The position numbers and the translations under genes were made by a program. This document shows positions 17,306 through 24,305 of a stretch of 64,000 nt of DNA, piece by piece. Each line of letters opens with the position of its first letter. Within the stretch, counting starts at the first letter, position 1. The stretch is from Bacteroidota bacterium (GTDB taxonomy: Bacteria; Bacteroidota; Ignavibacteria; UBA10030; UBA8401): contig JAUXTU010000110.1 of the NCBI GenBank assembly GCA_030679145.1, positions 1 through 64,000 of the forward strand, given 5' to 3'. The notes under the pieces are model-generated. The model was not told the origin of the DNA, ran no database searches, and was given only the letters and a program-made list of their open reading frames with translations.

Positions 17306-18337
17306 TTATTGAATCACACTCTGATTTCGTCCCACATTTTTCAATGCACGGAATCCAACCATCCTGCGCTGCTCTTCGTCCCACAAGCGCAGAACAAGAA
17401 AACGAAAACTTGAGAATAGCGTTATCGGCTTTACCGTTTGGAACATCGGTACTTCCTTTTGTGCTTTTTCGAGTTTATAGTTTGGGATGCGCGGACTGAG
17501 ATGATGGATGTGATGATAGCCGATGTTGCCGCTGAAGAACTGCAGCACTTTCGGAAGTTTATAGAACGAACTTCCTTTCAATGCAGACTCTACAAAATCC
17601 CACTCCTTGTGATGTTCCCAATACGTTTCATCGAACTGGTGTTGCACGTAAAAGAGCCATAACCCGAACATTCCTGCGATCCAGATTGTGGGAAGCATTA
17701 CCATAATGAATGGAACAAAACCGACCAACAGGCTTATTCCCACAGTGATCGCCGCAAGTACAATAGTTGTCCAGTGCACGCTTCGTTTTTCACGTGGACC
17801 GGAATTCTCCGATGTAAAACGATGCGCGATAAAGAACATGAACAACGGACCGACGATCAGCATCGCAAACGGATTACGATACACGCGATATGTGAGACGT
17901 TTCCACGGTGAGAGTGCAAGATATTCCTTTACTGTCAGCATCCACACGTCGCCGGTTCCGCGATGATCGAGATCGCTGCCGGTTGCATGATGAATGGAAT
18001 GGTTGTGACGCCATTCGTAATACGGAGTCAGTGTCAGCAGTCCGCTCAAGATCCCGACGATATCGTTTGCGCGTTGAGATTTGAAAAATGAACCGTGCGT
18101 GCAATCATGAAAAATAATGAATGTCCGCACCTGAAAACCTGCCGCCGGAAACGCCAGAGCGAGCGTGATCCAGTACGAATATTCCATACTGAAGTACATT
18201 GCAACAAGCAGAACAAAATACGGGACGAACGAATCGATGATCTGCCAGATGCTTTTGTGGAGATCAGATCTCTGATATTTGGCGATGATTGACCGCCAAG
18301 ATTCTTGTGCGGAATTTGAAAATTGTTCTTGAGTCAT
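17306..18337 (-). CDS. membrane fatty-acid desaturase
   Basis: 343 residues. The three histidine boxes of membrane di-iron desaturases are present: 'HDCTH' (77-81), 'HNHSIHH' (111-117) and 'HHIHH' (275-279). About four membrane helices lie between them. The order and 'PRIPNYKL' match acyl-lipid (DesA/Des-type omega-6 or delta-12) desaturases. Regiospecificity cannot be read from sequence. It would introduce double bonds into membrane lipids using O2, so the host has at least some aerobic life. AGGAG sits 6 bases from the ATG. Confidence 0.9.
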   Translation of the reverse strand: MTQEQFSNSAQESWRSIIAKYQRSDLHKSIWQIIDSFVPYFVLLVAMYFSMEYSYWITLALAFPAAGFQVRTFIIFHDCTHGSFFKSQRANDIVGILSGLLTLTPYYEWRHNHSIHHATGSDLDHRGTGDVWMLTVKEYLALSPWKRLTYRVYRNPFAMLIVGPLFMFFIAHRFTSENSGPREKRSVHWTTIVLAAITVGISLLVGFVPFIMVMLPTIWIAGMFGLWLFYVQHQFDETYWEHHKEWDFVESALKGSSFYKLPKVLQFFSGNIGYHHIHHLSPRIPNYKLEKAQKEVPMFQTVKPITLFSSFRFLVLRLWDEEQRRMVGFRALKNVGRNQSVIQ

Positions 18338-18475
18338 ACGGTGCTCCTGTAATTGTGTGATGAAATAAGAGGCACCGGAGAAATTTTTGGAGGAGTGATC
18401 GTCTCTATTCCGTTATAAAGTACGCTATTACAATGTAAGACACAATCGTATCAGTGGATGATGTCTGATGTTACT

Positions 18476-18556
18476 ACCACCCCTGTTAAGATTTCAATTA
18501 CACTTGAGCGATAATCATTCCCCTCCTCCTAGAGGAGGGGAATAAAAAGGGGTGGT
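18476..18556. repeat. accacccct inverted-repeat element, copy 1
   Basis: An 81-base element bounded by 'accacccct' and 'aggggtggt', with an internal palindrome 'cccctcctcctagaggagggg'-like stem. Copies 2 and 3 are at 19521-19600 and 19687-19766. The remainder of the 306-base gap before the zincin gene shows no other feature. Confidence 0.85.
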
Positions 18557-18643
18557 GGACTTTCTAAAGGTTAAATATGCAATTCTTCTGTTATAGTTTG
18601 TTCAATTTTTTTGTTCTTAAACAGATTTCACATACATTCTAAA

Positions 18644-19021
18644 ATGACACGCGAACAATTTGAACTTATTGCGCAAGAAGCGTTCGACTCTCTGCCGGCA
18701 GATTTTCGCGATCGCGTGGAGAACGTGCATATCGTCGTGGAGGATTATCCTTCCGATGATGCGCTCGGGAAAGTGAAATCCGACCGTCATTCACTCTTGG
18801 GATTGTATCAGGGAATTCCGTTGACTCACCGCGGACAATGGTACGGAATGAGCGCAACCGTGCCGGATAAAATTTCCCTCTATCAAAAGAATATCGAATC
18901 GGTCTGCGACGGCGAAGAAGAGATCGAATTGAGGATCCGTGAAGTTCTCTTTCACGAGCTTGGCCATTATTTCGGAATGAATGAAGCGCAGATCCGCAGT
19001 GCAATGAAACGATTTATGTAA
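18644..19021 (+). CDS. zincin-like metallopeptidase family protein (DUF1025 type)
   Basis: 125 residues. A central 'YQGIPLTHR' and a C-terminal 'LFHELGHYFGM' supply the HExxH zinc site of the short metallopeptidase family (Zincin_1). Members are cytoplasmic and largely uncharacterised. ATG 18644 gives the usual 'MTREQFE' N-terminus; a TTG or ATG further upstream would add a poor extension. Confidence 0.82.
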   Translation: MTREQFELIAQEAFDSLPADFRDRVENVHIVVEDYPSDDALGKVKSDRHSLLGLYQGIPLTHRGQWYGMSATVPDKISLYQKNIESVCDGEEEIELRIREVLFHELGHYFGMNEAQIRSAMKRFM

Positions 19022-19034
19022 ACAAAAAAAATGT

Positions 19035-19085
19035 GTCATTGCGAGGAGTGGCGCGTTTTGCGCCACGACGTGGCAATCTGTTAGT
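19035..19085. repeat. gtcattgcgag repeat with hairpin, copy 1
   Basis: The element runs 'gtcattgcgaggag'...'gacgtggcaatctg' and encloses a perfect hairpin tggcgc/gcgcca. Related copies lie at 19375-19425, 26321-26400, 47077-47171 and, as a half, at 24209-24240. Confidence 0.75.
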
Positions 19086-19134
19086 CCAAAGGACCCCTTC
19101 GGGGTGGCGTTGGGTGAAGGAAATAAAAAGTGTC

Positions 19135-19170
19135 GTCATTCCCGAATGCTCTTATCGGGAATCCAGTGAT
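19135..19170. repeat. gtcattcccg repeat
   Basis: 'gtcattcccga'...'tcgggaatccag' forms a hairpin. It is the same family as 4460, 19456 and 19622. Confidence 0.7.
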
Positions 19171-19186
19171 ACACATTCTTTAACTC

Positions 19187-19295
19187 TTACTTTTCTTTCC
19201 GAGAAAGAAAAGTAATCCCGCCAAGGCGGGACAAAATTTATCGCTCACGATGAGCCCCGAGTCGCACAGGCCTGTATCACCTCTTCGAGGTGATA
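19187..19295. repeat. three consecutive perfect palindromes
   Basis: 19187-19215 has perfect 12-base arms (ttacttttcttt/aaagaaaagtaa). 19217-19230 is cccgcc-aa-ggcggg. 19275-19295 has perfect 9-base arms (tatcacctc/gaggtgata). No open reading frame of note covers them. Confidence 0.8.
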
Positions 19296-19374
19296 AAACG
19301 CTTCGCTCATCGTTACCTATTCGCTCAATCCTCCACAATTTCGCGTCCAACACACTTTACTAAAAACTGCAATG

Positions 19375-19425
19375 GTCATTGCGAGGAGCCCCGATGTTTT
19401 TTATCGGGACGACGTGGCAATCTGC
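19375..19425. repeat. gtcattgcgag repeat, copy 2
   Basis: 'gtcattgcgaggagccccgat'-type start, an internal hairpin cccgat/atcggg and the 'gacgtggcaatctg' end match the copy at 19035. Confidence 0.75.
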
Positions 19426-19455
19426 TAGTGGCGGTGGGTGAAAAATAAAGAGAGA

Positions 19456-19769
19456 TGTCATTCCCGCACGCTCCTAGCGGGAATCCAGTGAAACGCAAGA
19501 GAGCGGTGTTTGATTTTGCGACCACCCCTGTAAAGATTTCAATAAAAATTGAGTGGTAGTCATTCCCCTCCTCTTAGAGGAGGGGAAAACAAGGGGTGGT
19601 GGACTTGATCAAAAAACACATTGTCATTCCCGCGTGCTCCTAGCGGGAATCCAGCGATACGCAAGAGAGCAGTGTTTGATTTTACGACCACCCCTGTCGA
19701 GATTTCAATAAAAATTGTGTGGTAGTCATTCCCCTCCTCTAAGAGGAGGGGAAAAGAAGGGGTGGTGGA
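19456..19769. repeat. tandem duplication, two 148-base units with a 166-base period
   Basis: Unit 1 (19456-19603) and unit 2 (19622-19769) each consist of a gtcattcccg hairpin, a linker 'cgcaagagagc', and a complete accacccct inverted-repeat element (19521-19600; 19687-19766). The two units differ by scattered substitutions only. The 784-base gap 19022-19805 contains nothing but such repeats and the terminator. Confidence 0.9.
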
Positions 19770-19780
19770 TTTGCCGTAAA

Positions 19781-19806
19781 AAAAACCGTCGCGAGGACGG
19801 CTTTTT
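19781..19806 (-). terminator. intrinsic terminator of the methyltransferase operon
   Basis: Stem ccgtc/gacgg with loop gcgag, flanked by A-run and T-run, so it can work in both directions. It lies directly after the minus-strand operon. Confidence 0.8.
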
Positions 19807-20957
19807 TATTTTTTTGAAGTTACAACTTTTGGTTTGAGTAATAGTATTAATTCACCAGTTTCTTTCCGAGCATCACGATTTTTATTATTACCTCCTAAAG
19901 TGCTAAATTTACTTTTGATTTTTTTTCTGTCAACCCTGAACCATTTTTTTGAAATTGTTTCGACCTCTTTTCCACTCAAACCATTGCTTGCTTTTCCCGA
20001 AGGGAACGTTACTATGACAGTAGATTTTTGCTTAGATATTCTTTCTAATAATTTATCAAAAGCGTTTACTGATTCACCAACATTGCTAAATTTTGATTGA
20101 GGCCGTTCTTCAATAGAAGGATAACGTCCGATGCCTTCAACTTTAGATTCAATTTTTCCACGCGCAATTGTTTCAAGAACGTGATAAAAGCGACTGTATT
20201 GAACTCCCGAATACGGCGGATCGATAAATACGAGGTCTGTTTCATTTAATTTTTTTGCAAATATGTAAGCATCAGAGACAATAGCGCTTCCAAGTTTGTT
20301 GCTATGTTTGACTAATAATTCATTGAGTTCATTTTTTAAGATTATATAGATATTTTTATTCCATGCTTCCTCTAAATATTTCCTTGCTGTTTTGGTCGGT
20401 TGAAATGGCTGTGCCGTGTGTCCGGGAGAAGCCACACATTTACTTGCGGTAATAATTAACGCTGCTAAGCAAACATTCTTTTCATTTTTATCTTTTGGAA
20501 GATGTTTTAATAAATAATCGATCAATAACGCTTGAGATGGACTAAAGTAGTGTCCGCCGTATGCATTCCAAATTGGACCAATAGTTGATTTTTTTTTGCA
20601 TAGTTTTCTGCACTCATCTACAAAGCTAATTGTGAATCTCTTGCCCTCTAATTTTATTGCCTCTATCCAAAGTTTTGAATTCATGCAATCAATCGTTGCC
20701 GTGTCAATCCAAGTGTTTCCAAATTTTTTGTTTATCTGTGAATCAATCCTAGACAGTACAGATTCTGCCAACACCTTGGAATATTTTTGTAGATCAACAG
20801 AGACAACAGGGATATCAATGTTTTCTGCAACAAACCAAGAAACAAATGAAGCACCCGAAAATAAATCCACAAACCTACTATAGTTTGGAGATTCTTCTCT
20901 TATTAAACTTCCCAGCCCATTCTGCAACATGAGCCGTTTTGATCCCATATATTTCAA
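19806..20957 (-). CDS. N6-adenine DNA methyltransferase (D12/Dam class)
   Basis: 383 residues. The start 'MKYMGSKRLML', motif I 'FVDLFSGASFVSWF' (29-42) and catalytic motif IV 'DPPY' (246-249, followed by 'SGVQYSRFYHVLE') identify an adenine-N6 DNA methyltransferase. The order of motifs and the long insert between them fit the D12-like alpha class. The TTG start overlaps the preceding stop by 4 bases; an ATG at 20948 would cut the conserved N-terminus. No restriction endonuclease is recognisable nearby. The gene is visibly AT-rich compared with its neighbours and belongs to a three-gene operon with a DGQHR protein. The recognition site is unknown. Confidence 0.85.
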   Translation of the reverse strand: MKYMGSKRLMLQNGLGSLIREESPNYSRFVDLFSGASFVSWFVAENIDIPVVSVDLQKYSKVLAESVLSRIDSQINKKFGNTWIDTATIDCMNSKLWIEAIKLEGKRFTISFVDECRKLCKKKSTIGPIWNAYGGHYFSPSQALLIDYLLKHLPKDKNEKNVCLAALIITASKCVASPGHTAQPFQPTKTARKYLEEAWNKNIYIILKNELNELLVKHSNKLGSAIVSDAYIFAKKLNETDLVFIDPPYSGVQYSRFYHVLETIARGKIESKVEGIGRYPSIEERPQSKFSNVGESVNAFDKLLERISKQKSTVIVTFPSGKASNGLSGKEVETISKKWFRVDRKKIKSKFSTLGGNNKNRDARKETGELILLLKPKVVTSKK

Positions 20958-22339
20958 CTTGATATTCCCCAGAAAAATGCTCTTTGAAACTGATTTAATA
21001 TTTTGAATTCATCTGAAATTGAATTTTGATGTGCATCATGCAGTGTAGGTGACGCAATCATCGAATCTATTGTATCGATGTTATCAAGACTATCTTTTAC
21101 AGAAACAAATAAATCTGCCATATTCGTACCAGGCAAATTAATATCCACACCAAAACTTGTTCCAAGGTTATTTAGCCAAAATGCAAGATCATTAATCGAA
21201 ATGGTTGAGCTTTTTAAAATTGTAGAAGCAGAAGATAATGAAAGTCGCATTAATATAAATGTCCTACTAATAATTCCATATAAATCTTCTAATTCGTAGA
21301 AATTATTTTTTCTATAGAAATGCTTTTTGTTATTTCCATTGATATTAACCATTCGATTCCTTAACGGTCTCTTTTTTGCATATTCAAATAAATCTAAATC
21401 ATTTTTTTCAACTTTGCGAGTAATGAATTGGAATAAATAACTTGATGTTGATATGCCAAGATTACTAAAGATGGCTGTTACAAAATCATCGTAAGCTGTT
21501 GGACTAAGTCTTCTTTTCGGTGTTGTTTGAGAAATATATAGTTTTTCGATTGCTAAGCGCAATAAATGTCTGTCTAATATGCTAAAAGAATTTGTCCCAT
21601 CGGGTTCAATTATTTTCCAAAGCTCTTTAACAAATGCAAGGGCTGGTTGGAAAATATTAACATTAAAATCAATAGAAAATTCATGAGGTCGATAACTCAT
21701 TTCATTTCGTAATACATGATCTTCTGAGATGTAACTTAAATCAATACTATATTCTTTGATCCAAGCTGTGGCAATTATTTGTGGGCTTGCTATAATATTA
21801 TATGGACTTGCATCAAACCAGCGAGAAAAAGGTAATGCATTATATGACAAACTCTTAAACAAAGATTCGCTTTTAGGTAAGTTTCCCCATTCGATAATAG
21901 CTCTTGGAATAAAATCATGTGTTTTACATTTTTCGGAAATCTCTAATACCCTTTTTGTATTATCTACATAATAATGCCTACTGTTAAATACTCCAATACC
22001 CTCACTAGCTAAAATTGACATTACAGCTTTGATTTCTGCATAATACGCAAGATGAATAGCGTTGGCAACGTCTCCATTAAGCAGGCTTTCTATACTTCGC
22101 GAAAAATTTATCCATCCGTCGGAACAAAACAAAATTGATGATGAAGCAATGTACTCTCTTAGTTGTTTTTGTTTAATTCGATTCGGACGATCAATATCAA
22201 TAAAGTTAAGGGTATCTTTGCGATATCTATTGCTTAGATTAATCCATCTATTGTGCAATAAATGTTTTTTCTTTATTTGTTTGATTGTTTCAATAATTGA
22301 AGCCCTATCCGCATTAGAAATATCTGTTATAAAAGGCAT
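20954..22339 (-). CDS. unrecognised 461-residue protein in the DGQHR/methyltransferase operon
   Basis: No known family was recognised. The product is soluble and mostly helical. Residues around 85-125 ('DVANAIHLAYYAEIKAVMSI', then 'LASEGIGVFNSRHYYVDN') have the look of a HEPN-like four-helix core, which is a weak inference. The gene lies 6 bases after the DGQHR gene, overlaps the methyltransferase by 4 bases, and shares their low GC (about 25% in one hand-counted 60-base line against about 42% in atpA). No Shine-Dalgarno is seen, so it is probably translated by coupling. As the only member without a modification or binding motif, it is the natural candidate for the effector or a scaffold. Confidence 0.75.
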   Translation of the reverse strand: MPFITDISNADRASIIETIKQIKKKHLLHNRWINLSNRYRKDTLNFIDIDRPNRIKQKQLREYIASSSILFCSDGWINFSRSIESLLNGDVANAIHLAYYAEIKAVMSILASEGIGVFNSRHYYVDNTKRVLEISEKCKTHDFIPRAIIEWGNLPKSESLFKSLSYNALPFSRWFDASPYNIIASPQIIATAWIKEYSIDLSYISEDHVLRNEMSYRPHEFSIDFNVNIFQPALAFVKELWKIIEPDGTNSFSILDRHLLRLAIEKLYISQTTPKRRLSPTAYDDFVTAIFSNLGISTSSYLFQFITRKVEKNDLDLFEYAKKRPLRNRMVNINGNNKKHFYRKNNFYELEDLYGIISRTFILMRLSLSSASTILKSSTISINDLAFWLNNLGTSFGVDINLPGTNMADLFVSVKDSLDNIDTIDSMIASPTLHDAHQNSISDEFKILNQFQRAFFWGISS

Positions 22340-22345
22340 AAAATA

Positions 22346-23869
22346 TCAATCTTTAAGTTTAATAAGTTCAGCCGCAGTTTTTTTAACAACTTTATTTTTG
22401 GATTCCTTTAGTAACAATTTTAAAAGTTCTGATCTTAATTCTTTATATCCACTTCCTCCTCTGTACACTAACTGACTCTTTTTTTCTTTATCACTTAATC
22501 TTTGAAAAGATGACGTTCTCCAATCAAATTTTGAAACTGAAGAAGTAATGTCTTTTAGAAATTCATATAATTCATGATTCTGAAAGAACTTGACTACATT
22601 CCCAAGCTCTTTCTCGTCTACTGATTCTTCTTCTAGTGAAAGCTCTGCTTGAAGGTCAAAGGATAACTGTTTTGAGGCTTGAAAACACATATCGTTGACA
22701 ACCATCATAAACCCTCTAACACCCTGATCCGAATTAATCATGCTGTATTTCCCGTAAAACGCTTCATCTTCTGAACTGTCAAATAATGAATCTTGTGCAG
22801 ATCTCAATGATGTTGCCCATTTTTCTTTCGAATTTTTTATGGATTGTTTTAATAAATTCCAAGCAAGAACAACGAAAGCAGTTTGTTGTGTTCGACTCCA
22901 ATTAAGAACTTTATCATTTCTTAATTCATGAGAGAACAAACCACCGACACCTTTCTTTTTTGTTACTCTTAAAAAACTAGCGGCTATTGATCTTATAAAC
23001 GCTGCTTGACTTACAGAGGCATTATTTGATTCACCGAGCATATTTATTTTTTTATACCAAGGGCTTCTTTTATAAGTCCATAATATCTCTGTAATTTCTT
23101 GCGCTCTTGTATCCCTATAAATACTTGAACCTAAAGGGGCCTTTTCCAGCCATTCTTGTATTCTTAGCAACGGGTATAAATCAAAAGCTAAACTCTGGTT
23201 AATTTTTTTTGGTTTAATGTTTATAGTGTAAAACAAATAAGCCTGCCAAACCACATCTAATCCATGAAATGCTACTACTGGGAGTTCATAATCATTTGCC
23301 ACATTAGAATTTTTAATAGAATCAAAAGCCCAAAGTCTATGTTGACCATCTATTATTTCAATTGGAGGTACTTTAGGATCCCATTTTTTTTCCAAAAATT
23401 TTTCAGGTAAGATTATCTTACAAGATTTATTTTCTATTGCACTTATCTCTATTAAATCCTCATTTGAGATAACACTACTTCCTCTTTTTGTTTCAGCTGT
23501 TAAAATGTTTGCAATAATTGCAGTTGGTAACCACCCAGGCATTTTATGGTCATTATAATCTGCAGAACCTTGTTGATCTTCTTTCAGATCAGACCAAGGG
23601 AATCCACCGATTATATAAGAAAAAATTTTTTTAGATCTATTGGGATCATGTGCACGTTGTATAGCTGTATCATCAATTCTTTTTTTATTGGCTTTTCTTG
23701 CATAAACTTTTGAGAGTTGTCTTAACCACGATGCTTTGATCGAAAAAACATAAAAATATGGTTGTGGTTTTGTTCTCAATTTGAGTGAGTCAAACAAAAC
23801 GTTATCCCAACTATTCAACCACTGATTGTTAATTAAAGCAGGAATCTCAATTTTTTTTGATTTACTCAT
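22346..23869 (-). CDS. DGQHR-domain protein (DndB-like)
   Basis: About 507 residues. The signature 'IDGQHRLW' lies at 173-180, followed by 'FYTINIKPKKINQSL', as in DndB, DpdB and other ParB/Srx-like DGQHR proteins. Relatives associate with DNA-modification systems (phosphorothioation, deazaguanine) as regulators or nucleotide-hydrolysing partners. Here the neighbour is an adenine methyltransferase, and no dndACDE genes are visible. ATG 23869 has GGAG 5 bases upstream; a TTG at 23899 is less likely. It is the first gene of the operon, so the promoter lies in the 23870-24000 region. Low GC marks likely horizontal acquisition. Confidence 0.85.
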   Translation of the reverse strand: MSKSKKIEIPALINNQWLNSWDNVLFDSLKLRTKPQPYFYVFSIKASWLRQLSKVYARKANKKRIDDTAIQRAHDPNRSKKIFSYIIGGFPWSDLKEDQQGSADYNDHKMPGWLPTAIIANILTAETKRGSSVISNEDLIEISAIENKSCKIILPEKFLEKKWDPKVPPIEIIDGQHRLWAFDSIKNSNVANDYELPVVAFHGLDVVWQAYLFYTINIKPKKINQSLAFDLYPLLRIQEWLEKAPLGSSIYRDTRAQEITEILWTYKRSPWYKKINMLGESNNASVSQAAFIRSIAASFLRVTKKKGVGGLFSHELRNDKVLNWSRTQQTAFVVLAWNLLKQSIKNSKEKWATSLRSAQDSLFDSSEDEAFYGKYSMINSDQGVRGFMMVVNDMCFQASKQLSFDLQAELSLEEESVDEKELGNVVKFFQNHELYEFLKDITSSVSKFDWRTSSFQRLSDKEKKSQLVYRGGSGYKELRSELLKLLLKESKNKVVKKTAAELIKLKD

Positions 23870-23996
23870 AAATTCTCCATTGTCTATATTATTTACCAAT
23901 TGAATTTAGGTCTAGATGATATAGTTATCAAGTTATTTGAGAATCTTTCTTTTTCCACCCGACTCAAAAATTTTGTATATTACAGTGTAATTTTAA

Positions 23997-24298
23997 CCAA
24001 TCCCGGCTTGTGTCGGGATAACGTTTTTATATGGTTTCCTGTGTGGTGGTTTTGTCTCTGTTTTGTTAGGAATGAAGCTGTTTTGATAGGTGCCGAAACA
24101 AGTTCGGCATGACGTGTCTTTTTGGTTTTGTTGAGTTTTTTTTGCGGTTTGTTTCCCACGCCGCAGGCAGATTCCCGATAGGATCGTTCGGGAATGACAC
24201 GCTTTTTTGGATTGCCACTCTTTTTTTTTCTCGCAATGACACACGTTTTTGTTTTTTATTGTTCATTGGTAATTGTTAACTGTTAATTGAAAATTGGG
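23997..24298. repeat. cluster of palindromic repeat fragments
   Basis: The 436-base gap before the ABC-F gene holds several repeats. A hairpin atcccg/cgggat lies at 24000-24019 and tgccgaaacaagttcggca at 24091-24109. An inverted gtcattcccg element lies at 24170-24198 and a half gtcattgcgag element at 24209-24240. An 'aattgttaactgttaattg' repeat lies at 24268-24296. No gene is seen here. It faces the repeat block on the other side of the DGQHR operon. Confidence 0.7.
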
Positions 24299-24305
24299 TT
24301 TTTGA

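Noticed and set aside
19456-19769. Tandem repeat considered as a CRISPR fragment
   Set aside because: Only two units of 148 bases with an 18-base gap, and each unit is a composite palindrome; no cas genes are nearby.
22346-23869. Full Dnd phosphorothioation system
   Set aside because: Only a DGQHR protein is present; no DndA, DndC, DndD, DndE or DndFGH-like genes were recognised in the window.
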